This document shows positions 11,425-24,906 of a stretch of DNA of 64,000 nt, piece after piece. How positions within the stretch are numbered: position 1 is the stretch's first letter; each line of letters begins with the position of its first letter. Both the position numbers and the translations under genes were made by a program. The stretch is from Epiperipatus broadwayi (lineage: Eukaryota > Onychophora > Udeonychophora > Euonychophora > Peripatidae), in assembly GCA_028023455.1 (NCBI GenBank), contig JAQFVV010006506.1:64001-128000 (forward strand), in the 5' to 3' direction. Under the pieces are notes generated by a model that did not search any database, had not been told where the DNA came from, and saw only the letters and a list, made by a program, of their open reading frames with translations.

Positions 11425-14400
11425 CTAGTTCAGTGGCACGGGCTTGAGTGAACGGGCATTGTATGATCCCTTCATCTCTTGCCCAGTATTCACCCAGAAA
11501 GCGTTATCACCCCGACACTTAACAATAGGGTACGGTCCATCGTATAAACTACAAAATTTTTTACAAATAAATTTTCCTGGTTCGCTCACGTGAGGGGTCT
11601 TTACCATGACTAGGTCGCCCACTTTAAAATGATATGGTCTCCCCAGGGTGTGTTTGTTTCTTTCTTGACTCCTTTTTAACAATGTATGATATGCCCGCTC
11701 TTGATCCTCCTCCATGTTGATCGGTAATTCCTCAGGTCCGGGTATTTTAGTCTTGATCAATCTGGGAGCATGTTTTCCCAACTGGAGTCGCATGGGGGAA
11801 AATCCGGTGGACTCGTTAACCGCCCAATTTATATAATTAAGTATTTCTGGAATTTTCTTAACCCATCCGCGGTGATTAGTGGGGATATAGGTCCTAAACA
11901 ACCGACCCAACTCACGCATCACCCGCTCACATGGGTTTGATTGAGGATTCCTGATCGATGTCAGTACATGTTGGATCCCCGACCTGTGAACCCATGCTTT
12001 CCACTCTCCCGAGATGAACGGTGTACCATGATCCGAGAGGATACTTTGGGGTTTTCCTATGGTAGCAAAATATTCCTTCTCTAGCAAACGTATGGTACTT
12101 CGGGCATTTGCTTGATTCATGGGATATGCGGCCACAAATTTACTAAATAAATCATACACCACCAACAAATATCTTTTTTTATTGAACATGGGCAATGGCC
12201 CGTAATAATCTATGGCAATCATCTCACGAGGCCTCCTTGGAATTATCGAGCTCATGGGACCTGCATAATTTTTATTTGCAGGCTTAGTTTTTTGGCAGAG
12301 TTCACATTGATTGATTATCTTTACTATAGTTCTATGCATGTTTGGCCAATAAAACCACTTCTTAAGCCACCTTTCTGTCTTCCACACCCCATAATGTCCA
12401 GATAGTTGGTGGACGTGAGTCACCACTGCATCCCTCATTGGTTGTGGTACTATAGGCCTCCAGCTTTCTGTCCCCCCACCCATTTTGTACTGGAGCACAT
12501 CCTGGTCAAGTCTATATCGGTGTATCCCACGTCTAAGCTCATTGTTATTCTCGCTCTTTTCCCCTTTTAGTTGACTGATTATTTTACCTGGAGGAGCATC
12601 ATCCCTCTGACACTGGGACAATCTTTTAAGGTCATTCTCTACCTTATCATTCCTCCCCAAATTTACCCCTGCCACGTATAAATTCTCAACCTTCAGGTGA
12701 CTCGATGGCACACGTACTGGATTGCGACTAAGAACATCAGCCACGATGTTATCCGACCCCTTACAATGTTTTACCACATAATTATATTCTTGAAGGTATA
12801 AGCTCCACCTTACCAACCGACTGTTTGTCAGATAACTGTGGTTAATAAACTCTAAACTCTGATGATCCGTAACAACAATTATTTTTGATCCTAACAACAA
12901 TGTGCGGAGTTTTTGAAATGACCAAACAATAGCCAAAGCTTCCTTTTCAGTGACGGTGTAATGTCTCTCGGGGCCCTTGAGCATTCTACTCAAAAAATAT
13001 AGTACTTTTGCCTGACCATCCTCTTGGATCTGCGATACTGTCGCTCCCAGCCCGTACCCACTGCTGTCGGTTTGCACTACGAAAGGTTTTTCAAAATCAG
13101 GAAAAGCAAGCATTACGTGTTTCATGAACCCCCGCTTCACCTTCTCGAATGCCTGATTTTGTTCCTCACCCCACTCCCACGTTGTCTCTTTTCTCAACAA
13201 TCTAACCAATGGTTCCATATGTTGAGCAAATTGTTCCTGAAAGCGGTTATAGAAATTACACATACCCAAGAAGGATCGCACCTGCCTTTTAGATCTTGGT
13301 GCAGGAAAATCTTTGATGGCCAAAATTTTATCTGGGTGTGGCTGAACACCCTGAGCGCCTATAAGATGACCCAAAAATGTAACTTCCTCTTGAAACAGTA
13401 CGCTTTTCTTCAGGTTTACCTTAATTCCTTTATCCCAACATTCCTTTAGAAACATTTCCACATCCTTGGCATGTTCTTCCATGTTAGCCGACGCTATCAA
13501 TACATCGTCCACATACATTGTAATTATTTTTTTTACTTCAGCAGATAATACCTTATCTAAACACCGTAATAGACCGGCTCCACTGTTAATTAGGCCAAAT
13601 GGCATGCGGTTAAATTGATACGAGCAGCCGTCGTATCTAAAGGCAGTATATTTGCGATCTTCCGGGTGCAGACCTATCTGCCAATAACTCGCTGTCAGAT
13701 CAAATGTTGAAAAAATGTTTTTTCCGTTAAATCTTCCAGTTAATTCCTGCATGGGTGGTGGTATGTTACAATCTGGAACTGTGACTTTGTTTAATTGCCT
13801 CGCATCAAGGCACAGCCGTACGGAGTTATCTTTTTTTTTTACCACGACTATTGGATTACAATATGCCGATGAACTTTTTGAGATGATTCCCCATTCCAAC
13901 ATTTGATCTATCTGTGCTTTCACCTGTTCTCTATACTGATGGGGAATGGGGTATGATTTTGCCTTAAATGGTTGAGTTTCGTTTACCTGAATTCTTTGTT
14001 CGAAGCCTGGTATTATGCCTGGTATATCTGAAAACACCTGGTGGTAGTCTTTCAGTATCTTTCTTAGCGTTTCCTTCCCTTTTCCCCCAGCCAGTTTTAC
14101 CTGTTCTATCTTATCCGTTATCACGTTATCCTTGTTGTCATCGACAACTTGCACAGTGCCCATCGAAACATCTGTACTGTCCATCACGAATCTAACCACC
14201 TCCCCATTACATGTGGCTTGTCTACTTTCGTAGTTCAACTTACACTTATACTTGTACAAAAAATCAGTTCCCAATAGAACATCACAAATCAGATTTTTCA
14301 TAATTAAAAATGCATGAGGGCAACTTACTCCCTGGATTTTAACATCCAGCCATATTTGTTTGGGTTCAACCTTGGCCTTTCTGTTGTTGGCCATTGCCAC

Positions 14401-15192
14401 CTGTACCGCTTTCAAAGGCAAAACAGGCATGTCTGGTTGTTCCCTGATGAGTTTACAATATAATCCCTCTGTTATTACAGAGACCTGACTTCCCGTATCT
14501 ATAAGTGCTTCCACTTTCGTCTGTCCAGTTGCTATCTGTATTTTTGGACATGTTTGGCATGCGTAACTTGGTACCCGGTCCTCCCATGAACAAATCAGAT
14601 TTCCCATACATTTTGAATTCGATTGTTGACTGAGCCCTATGTCTCCCCCTTGATCTATCTCCTTTTCCCCCCGTATCTGTCTCATTTTCTCACTCACTTC
14701 CATTTTACTCAATACTTCGTCTATTTCTTTAGTAGAGTTCTCTCCTTTTCCCAGTATCACTCTTATTTCTATGGGCAAGTTATTACATACTGTCTTCACC
14801 ATCTGTTTCTCTGACAGATCACATGCTTTTAACGTCTTGAGTATGGCCACTTGTCGCCTAAAAAACTCTACGTATTCCTCTGGTCCGCCCTCTTGGAACT
14901 TTTCCCTTATTATTCGGGACCGAATATCCTCCTGTCTCTCTTCACTCCAGAACACTCTCTCCAGGGTTGTCTTGTAGTCCACGAATGTCTGTGGCTGGTG
15001 TATCAGTGAATTCCACCAATCCCTAGCCTGAGCCCCAAGGTGGTCTGATGCTACTATCGTCTTCATATCTTCCGGTATTCCATAACCTTCAAAATACCTT
15101 TGCAGACTCCTAAGGTGATCTATCGGCATCTCCTCCTTCCTCCCCTCATATATTTTTATTTTTATCAGTCCCATCTTCCCTATTCTATACAC
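11425..15192 (-). CDS. Element B Gag-Pol polyprotein (capsid, protease, RT, RNase H, integrase)
   Basis: This 1255-codon frame has no stop or frameshift. Gag capsid-like sequence lies at about 1-180 (ARDWWNSLIHQPQTF, 56-70). Retropepsin has IDTGS at 231-235 and LLGTDFL at 306-312. RT spans about 405-600 with YVDD at 560-563. RNase H has Asp709, Glu751, Asp776 and Asp819. The integrase zinc finger is His928, His933, Cys963, Cys966, and its catalytic triad is Asp995, Asp1054, Glu1089 (last spacing 34 residues). A GPY module sits at 1219-1221. All catalytic residues I looked for are present. Unusual points: gag and pol are one frame with no slippage site needed, no CCHC knuckle is visible, and gag lacks the long N-terminal extension of A and C. 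The true start could be the ATG at residue 1 or residue 7. Confidence 0.93.
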   Translation of the reverse strand: MYRIGKMGLIKIKIYEGRKEEMPIDHLRSLQRYFEGYGIPEDMKTIVASDHLGAQARDWWNSLIHQPQTFVDYKTTLERVFWSEERQEDIRSRIIREKFQEGGPEEYVEFFRRQVAILKTLKACDLSEKQMVKTVCNNLPIEIRVILGKGENSTKEIDEVLSKMEVSEKMRQIRGEKEIDQGGDIGLSQQSNSKCMGNLICSWEDRVPSYACQTCPKIQIATGQTKVEALIDTGSQVSVITEGLYCKLIREQPDMPVLPLKAVQVAMANNRKAKVEPKQIWLDVKIQGVSCPHAFLIMKNLICDVLLGTDFLYKYKCKLNYESRQATCNGEVVRFVMDSTDVSMGTVQVVDDNKDNVITDKIEQVKLAGGKGKETLRKILKDYHQVFSDIPGIIPGFEQRIQVNETQPFKAKSYPIPHQYREQVKAQIDQMLEWGIISKSSSAYCNPIVVVKKKDNSVRLCLDARQLNKVTVPDCNIPPPMQELTGRFNGKNIFSTFDLTASYWQIGLHPEDRKYTAFRYDGCSYQFNRMPFGLINSGAGLLRCLDKVLSAEVKKIITMYVDDVLIASANMEEHAKDVEMFLKECWDKGIKVNLKKSVLFQEEVTFLGHLIGAQGVQPHPDKILAIKDFPAPRSKRQVRSFLGMCNFYNRFQEQFAQHMEPLVRLLRKETTWEWGEEQNQAFEKVKRGFMKHVMLAFPDFEKPFVVQTDSSGYGLGATVSQIQEDGQAKVLYFLSRMLKGPERHYTVTEKEALAIVWSFQKLRTLLLGSKIIVVTDHQSLEFINHSYLTNSRLVRWSLYLQEYNYVVKHCKGSDNIVADVLSRNPVRVPSSHLKVENLYVAGVNLGRNDKVENDLKRLSQCQRDDAPPGKIISQLKGEKSENNNELRRGIHRYRLDQDVLQYKMGGGTESWRPIVPQPMRDAVVTHVHQLSGHYGVWKTERWLKKWFYWPNMHRTIVKIINQCELCQKTKPANKNYAGPMSSIIPRRPREMIAIDYYGPLPMFNKKRYLLVVYDLFSKFVAAYPMNQANARSTIRLLEKEYFATIGKPQSILSDHGTPFISGEWKAWVHRSGIQHVLTSIRNPQSNPCERVMRELGRLFRTYIPTNHRGWVKKIPEILNYINWAVNESTGFSPMRLQLGKHAPRLIKTKIPGPEELPINMEEDQERAYHTLLKRSQERNKHTLGRPYHFKVGDLVMVKTPHVSEPGKFICKKFCSLYDGPYPIVKCRGDNAFWVNTGQEMKGSYNARSLKPVPLN

Positions 15193-15470
15193 TCTATCTT
15201 TTATATTCTACGTATCTCGATTATATATATATAAATAAAATAATACCAAAATCACAACGTGGTAGGTTTTCCTTTCCTCCCCCAAAGCGCCATGCTACGA
15301 ATCTAATTTCTTTATCAAACACTCGGAAACTATTTTCTGTCTTTCACTAAACCCATTTTAACCGAAACAAACTTTACGTCTCTCTAATGTTTCCATCCTA
15401 CTCCCCCTCCTTTTCCTTATCGAATCTTTACTCTTTCTACTCGGGTCCCCCTACATTCCGTTCTTCAAAA

Positions 15471-15488
15471 GCCTTAGTTGGGACGCCA
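15471..15488 (-). promoter_or_regulatory. Element B primer-binding site
   Basis: On the minus strand this reads TGGCGTCCCAACTAAGGC, one base after the LTR end. It resembles the tRNA-Lys site TGGCGCCCAACGTGGGGC with one inserted T and a few changes. The element D site matches it at 15 of 19 positions, so both may use the same tRNA in this species. Confidence 0.8.
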
Positions 15489-15489
15489 T

Positions 15490-17043
15490 TGTAGCGGGTG
15501 TACTCGTTACCCCTATACTTATCTATATTTTCTCTTTGTCTAATTAGAACATTGATAAGAAAACTCGTATCTTTCTCGCAGCATATTTATGGACGTCAGT
15601 TTTTTTTTTTATTTTAGACTCCAAGCGCCAAACTTACTTTTTACATAAGTATTATGCTGGAGGATCAGAATACGATTGTGATAGGGCCACACCTCTAGCT
15701 CAGTACTCAGGGCGGGTGGTTAATAAACCGTAGAAAAATGTACGGGGGACCCCCTGCAACTCTCAACAAGAAAATCCGAACCAATTGTCTAAATTCGTGA
15801 ACTATCTTTCATGAGTTAAATAATAAAAAAAAAATATACATGTAATATAAGCTTTAAAATAATACATCTTTTTATTATAATATTCCCTCCCCTCCCTCAC
15901 ATTGTTTTTACATAAACTAAGAAAACATACATATATACTGTGTGGATTTACAACGGAATAAGAAAGCGAACGTATGTACAGACAAAATCTAATCAGCTGG
16001 ATTTGAACGGCCTTCTCTTAAAAAAAATGACTTTCTTGCCTTTGTTCATTCTCCTTAAAAATTTTGGAGAAAACGTGGTAATATTTGGAAAATAAATATT
16101 TTAAGTTCACATTACCTGCAATTTTGTCCGATGTGATCCCCGGGGATATCAAAACAAGATGGAAACATATGAAATTTGAAGTAGACACACGAGGCGATTT
16201 ATCACGCTACAGTCCATTCCGAGTCGGGTCAGTTCCTTTGTGAAAAGTTAATAGATCTCCGGTAGATGTTCTCCGGTTATTGCCGCATGGTCTCTTCGGG
16301 GTAAGGCACAGAAAACCCAGCACGCTTAAGCTTTTACCCCACTGTACGCATATTCGGCCGTAGCCTTAGCTATTCCTTTTTTTTTTTTTCTTCAAAAAAA
16401 AAAACAAAAACTAAAAATGGCGATTCCCTTCCAAAACGACACAACAAAAAAAAAAACAACCACGTCTCTACTCTCCCTGTCACTTTTTCTTCTTTTTCTC
16501 TCTTCTTTTGTCCTCGCAAAAACAGTCCGCCCCCTTCTTCCTCACCACGTGGTATAGATGGCCAGTTAGGCTAACAAGCAAAGAACTTTTCGCGCCTTCG
16601 GATATTTTAGCAAACAACATTCCTGACCGTCCATTTCAACCCTTCCTCTTTTTTTTTTCTTTTGTCTTCTTTTTTTTTTTTAATTCCTCAGATAAGGTCT
16701 CCAATACATATTTTTCCTCTTCCTTTCTCTTACAATAATCTCTCATCTTGGATACCAAATTTATTCATACGTCCGTTTTCTCATTATTATTAATTTTTTT
16801 CTTTTGAAATTGTCCATCCACACCGCACATACATACATATATCCCTTTTACTAAAACAAAACGCAAATCCCCCCCACTCCCTCTTTTCTCACTTTAATAA
16901 GATTTTAAACATTTTCTTCCACTAACAAAAAAAATAAATACTAAAACGGAATAAGACCCAACTATATGAAACTAATTAACAAAAATACATAACGCATGTG
17001 TGCGTTTTTCTACATTGTAAACAGGGTTTAAACCCGACTGTTT

Positions 17044-17046
<3 letters not shown>
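15490..17046 (-). repeat. Element B 5' LTR
   Basis: This 1557 bp repeat is the partner of 9813-11373. Differences include T- and A-run lengths and scattered substitutions. It should carry the promoter for element B, but I could not identify a convincing TATA box. It is flanked on the right by (AT)18 at 17047-17082. Confidence 0.93.
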
Positions 17047-17084
<38 letters not shown>

Positions 17085-17108
17085 AATAATAAAAGTATAA
17101 TAAAAAAA

Positions 17109-17277
17109 ATCCAGTAGAATAAAACTACATTTTTTTTTAAATGCCTATATAAAATTAAAGATTAATATCCTTTGCTATAGCCAGCTTCCAGTTTATTCTG
17201 CCATCTTGAATAGTAATACATTAATATTTAATTTTATATAGGCATTTAAATATTTTTGTAGTTTTATTATACTGGAT
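17109..17277. mobile_element. MITE-like hairpin element with long inverted ends
   Basis: The ends are near-perfect inverted repeats. The left arm begins ATCCAGTAGAATAAAACTAC and continues through AAATGCCTATATAAAATTAA. The right arm mirrors it and ends TTTTATTATACTGGAT. Arms are about 50-55 bp around a ~65 bp loop, with no coding capacity. It lies between (AT)n tracts. A clear TA target duplication is not visible, so the superfamily is open. A further ATCCAGTATAC at 17298-17308 makes an extra inverted copy of the end. Confidence 0.7.
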
Positions 17278-17302
17278 ATATATATAGATATATATATATA
17301 TC

Positions 17303-17323
17303 CAGTATACAAATCTGACTGTT

Positions 17324-17387
<64 letters not shown>
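17303..17387. repeat. Snap-back inverted copy of the element C LTR end around (AT)n
   Basis: GTATACAAATCTGACTGTTACA ends at 17326. It is the inverse of TGTAACAGTCAGATTTGTAC, which begins at 17363. The two arms of about 22-24 bp are separated by about 36 bp of AT repeat. The right arm is the outer end of the element C left LTR; the left arm has no further LTR sequence attached. Confidence 0.8.
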
Positions 17388-21248
<3,861 letters not shown>

Positions 21249-21256
21249 TTTCCCCA
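21249..21256 (-). other. Element C polypurine tract
   Basis: On the minus strand this reads GGGGAAA immediately before the LTR start TGAAACAT. Element A has GGGAAA before TGAAGCAA, so the arrangement is conserved. The stretch 21257-21729 between this and the pol stop is untranslated, with nothing else recognisable. Confidence 0.6.
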
Positions 21257-21729
21257 AACTTACAAAAAAAAAATCAATGAAAAAAAAATTTTACTTGGTG
21301 AAGAATATCCCTCAACAATACCACTATTTCATAACAAAACAAATGATGAAACAAAATATTACTTGCAATATTTTTACCTTGCCTGGCTGTCTGGTCTTAA
21401 AGTGATGACAGTACACTAAAACCATTATGACTAAAGTCTAAGCTACACATGTCTACCTATAACTGATTATACTAATGCTATTTGGCTATGCTAATTTGCT
21501 AAACATGTGTTTATTACATATATTTATGAGCACACAAAATTTTAATATGTATATACTGTTGGGTTGGAATAATACAACACTAATTAGTTAACTAATTTGA
21601 TAAATATCACCTATATAGAAGAACACACAATATATATATATATCTAACTACTGAGGTAGGGACAATTCTATAAAATGATCATGCATCATCCTTGTAGAAT
21701 CTAGGAGTAATCATCCAAACTAATCTTAC

Positions 21730-22464
21730 CTAAGTTGGGTCTGGGGTTTGATACAAAGGCTTTAGGCTGTGGGCATTATATGTCCCTGTTATGGTCCCCC
21801 GGTCTTCCAATAAAAAGGCATTGTTTCCATAATCTTTCTTGATTATGTATGGTCCCATATATAAAGGAAAAAAAAACTTTTTGTATTCCTTTAACTGTTT
21901 ATTGCTAGCTTGTGGTGTACGCACCCACACCTGATCTCCCACATGGAAGATATGGCAGTCTCCCTTCATTTTCTTCCTCCTGTCGGCCACATGGTCCAAG
22001 TTAGCCTTTGCCCTTGACCTGTCTTTCTCAGGGTCTATGATTGAATTTCCAGCTGGAAGTGGCACCCCAATCATGGGTTGGCAGGGTTTGCCATAGTGGA
22101 GTCGTGATGGAGGAAACCCGGTAGATTCATTCTGAGTATTATTTATATGATTGAGGATCACCCCAGTTTGGTTGACCCATCCTCTATGGTTTGAGCCCAC
22201 GTGTGTCCGATATAGTCTTCCAATCTCCCTCATTACCCTTTCACAGGAGTTTGACTGGGGGTTCCTTATTGATGTGAGTACGTGTTTAATGTCTTGCCTC
22301 TTCACCCAGGCCTTCCATTCTCTGGACGTGAATGCCGATCCGTGGTCTGACAATATAGTTTCTGGCTTTCCCACAGTTGAAAATTGCATTCTCTCCAAAA
22401 CCCGAATGGTACACCTTGTATCTGCTCTCAATACTGGATATGCCCCGACATACTTTGAGAACAC
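21730..22464 (-). pseudogene. Element C pol: integrase core and GPY C-terminus
   Basis: This 244-codon frame starts at MFSKYVGAYP inside the integrase core. It carries Asp40 (ILSDHGSAF) and Glu75 (NSCERVMRE), the last two members of the catalytic triad with the usual 34-residue gap. The C-terminal GPYIIKKD module and the end YNAHSLKPLYQTPDPT correspond to the GPY region of elements A and B. The first catalytic Asp is in the separate frame 22486-23301, so the gene is split by a frame change near 22465-22485. Confidence 0.87.
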
Positions 22465-22485
22465 ATCATAGGTTACCAGTAAATA

Positions 22486-23301
22486 TCAGAACTTTTTATA
22501 TGGTGGCAATGGTCCATAGTGGTCTATTGCCAGGAGCTCCTTTGGCCCTGAAAGCACTATCGGTGAGATTGGACCCACATATGATCTGTTGGGAGGCTTA
22601 TCCCTAGCACAAATTGCACATCCCTGGACAGCCCTCAGGACCCCTGCATATACATTTGGCCAATAAAATTGGTGTCTGACTGCCTCCTCGGTTCTCCGCA
22701 ATCCATAATGTCCTACTAGCTTATGTATGTACTGAACCAACTGGAACCTGAGGTCTGGGGGCACTAATATTTTCCAAGACTCATCTGTTTGAGGGCACAT
22801 CCTCCTCATCTGCAAGATACCATTGCTTATTCGGAACTTTCTTGTAATGTCCTGGTCCCTTTTACTTAAAGGTGTTTCTTGGTCTCTCAGTCGGTCCATT
22901 ATTTTTTTGTACTCTGGGTGCTTTTCTTGCCAGTAAGGGAGATTTTTCAACTGGGTTTCTATAGGGTCACTCACAACATTCATGATGACACCCTGAGGTT
23001 CTGTGCCTAATGGGGGATTGTCAGGTTTAATAGCCACCGGATGCCTACTAAGTATATCAGCCACTACATTCTCCGGGCCAGGACAATAAATGACCTGATA
23101 ATCGAATCTTTGCAAGGCCAGGCTCCACCGAATGAGGCGGTCATTTGTCAGGTAGCTCCTGTTTAAGAATTCCAGACAACGATGATCAGTCACAATAATA
23201 ACCTGGGAACCAATCAGAAACTGCTTAAACTTCTCACAGCCCCAGACAATAGCTAATGCCTCACTCTCAGTGATGGTATAGTTTTGTTTAGGTCCCTTCA
23301 A
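22486..23301 (-). pseudogene. Element C pol: RNase H end and integrase zinc finger
   Basis: The 271-codon frame contains the RNase H motifs TESEALAIVW (10-19), VTDHRCLEF (Asp39) and ADILSRHP (Asp82). It then has the integrase zinc finger His193, His198, Cys228, Cys231 and the first catalytic Asp at 260 (AIDHYGPL). It overlaps no neighbour frame and ends in a stop just where the core should continue. The initial Met is internal to pol, not a real start. Confidence 0.87.
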
Positions 23302-23334
23302 GGCATGACTACTAAAATATAAAACCCGTTGCTG

Positions 23335-24075
23335 TTATGCCCGATTTATTTGAAATAACACAACTCCCAGGCCAAGGCGGCTGCTGTCTGTCTGCAGATA
23401 AAATGGTGCAGCCAAGTCTGGGTGGTACAACATGAATGTCTGAAGGAATGTTTTCTTTATCTGATGGAACTCACACTCCTGCCTCTCAGTCCACTCCCAC
23501 TTTGCATCTTTCCGTATCAAATCCACTAAGGTGGATGTATCCTGGGCAAAGGCCGGGTAGAATCAGTGGTAGTAATTGCACAACCCCAGAAATGACCGCA
23601 CCTGTTTGCGAGTGGTTGGTGTAGGAAATTTCTCAATTGCCTCTATTTTAACTGGGTATGTCCAAACCCCTTCTCCATTGACAACATGCCCCAAAAATGA
23701 TATTTCCCGCCGAGCAAAACAACTTTTTTTTAGGTTGACTGTCACATTCCTCTGTATGCACTCTTGAAAGAACCCCTGCAAGTGGCACACGTGCTCCTCC
23801 AGATCTCTGGAAGCAATCACAACATCATCCATGTAGCACACACTATACCCTTTTACATGGTCTAAAAGAGTCTGGTCAAGGCACCTCTTCATACCAGCAC
23901 CACTGTTGATCAGACCAAATGGAACTTTTCTGAAAACCTGTGTGTGACCACCATACCTAAATGCTGTATATTTACGGTCTCGAGGATCTAGCACCATCTG
24001 CCAGTAGCTGGAGGTGAGGTCTAATGTGGAAAAAAACTCTTCCCGGACAACCGCATAAAAATCTCCTGAATCCAT
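23335..24075 (-). pseudogene. Element C pol: RT palm and thumb into RNase H start, two frames
   Basis: Frame 23563-24075 holds the RT palm: LDLTSSYWQMVLD, VPFGLINSGAG and the active site YMDD at residues 81-84, then ISFLGHVVNGEGV and FLGLCNYYH. A stop follows. Frame 23335-23526 continues with WEWTERQECEF and the first RNase H Asp (QTDSSRLGLG). YMDD replaces the YVDD seen in A and B, a common variant. A stop or frame change near 23300-23335 separates it from the rest of RNase H. Confidence 0.85.
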
Positions 24076-24090
24076 GGTGGTGCATCCCTC

Positions 24091-24906
24091 TCAGGGAAAG
24101 TGATCCTGTTTAATTGCCTCGCATCCAGGCAGATTCTGACAGACCCATCTTTTTTTTACCACAACCAATGGGTTATTGTATGGTGATGGACTTTTTTCAA
24201 TAACCCCCCAGTCTACCATTTGTTGTATTTGAGCATCAACTGCTGCCTGATATTGGAATGGGATTGGGTAAGTCCGGGTCTGAAAGTATGTCTCTTCCTT
24301 GACCCTAATCCTATGAGTATACCCCTGGATTGTTCCTGGGGCATTGGAAAATGCTCTCTGGTTATCCTTCAAGACCATCCTCAGCCCCATTTGTTTCTTT
24401 GGTTGAATAAGAGAGGTCTCAGCGATTTTTGTTGTGATTAAGGTGTCATCTATTTCTAAACTCATATATTGTACTCTGCCCCAACCTGGCTGGACAAGCC
24501 TTCAATACCAATGCTCTCCTGATACAGGGTCACCATATTACCCAAATAGCTGATTGTGCATCTATGTCGGCTCAGAAAATCTGCACCAATTACCACCTCC
24601 TGTAGCAACCCATCCATCACTAAAAATGGGTGGCCAATCATAGTCTGTCCCCACTTCAGGTCCAACCACACCTGGTACCCTTCTGTTTTGGTTTTTTCCA
24701 TTGGCCATCGTCAACTGAAAAGCCCTGATGGGCAACTTTGGGACCGTAGATGCTTGAACCTCCAGCCAAGTCCACCATTTCTTTGAGATCAAGGACATTT
24801 GGCTACCCGTGTCCACCCATGCAGATACTCTCTTCTTACACACCTCAATGCCAACAGTTGGGCATGGTCCAATCTGGACCCCAGGTTTTGGATCTTCAAC
24901 CTCCAC
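24091..24906 (-). pseudogene. Element C protease and RT fingers, three overlapping frames
   Basis: Frame 24562-24906 has the retropepsin active site VDTGSQMSLI (Asp32). Frame 24462-24701 continues with the second lobe (QEVVIGADFLSRH). Frame 24091-24465 has the pre-RT linker and fingers (TYPIPFQYQAAVDAQI, then SPYNNPLVVVKK). At least three frameshifts lie within 800 bp, so this region is more damaged than the matching part of element A. Confidence 0.82.

Larger units (their letters stand above)
9813..17046 (-). mobile_element. Element B: structurally complete Ty3/gypsy-like retrotransposon
   Basis: All landmarks are present on the minus strand: 5' LTR (17046-15490), PBS one base inside it, a single Gag-Pol frame (15192-11425), a purine-rich tract and the 3' LTR (11373-9813). 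Both LTRs run TGTAAACAG...GCTACA. Total length is 7234 bp. The two LTRs differ at roughly 15-25 positions in 1.56 kb by eye, so the insertion is fairly young. Both flanks are (AT)n, so the target-site duplication (probably ATAT) cannot be separated from the microsatellite. No envelope-like ORF is present. It sits between elements A and C. Confidence 0.93.

Noticed and set aside
13024-14977. Plus-strand frames inside the element B polyprotein gene
   Set aside because: Shadows of the minus-strand Gag-Pol frame.
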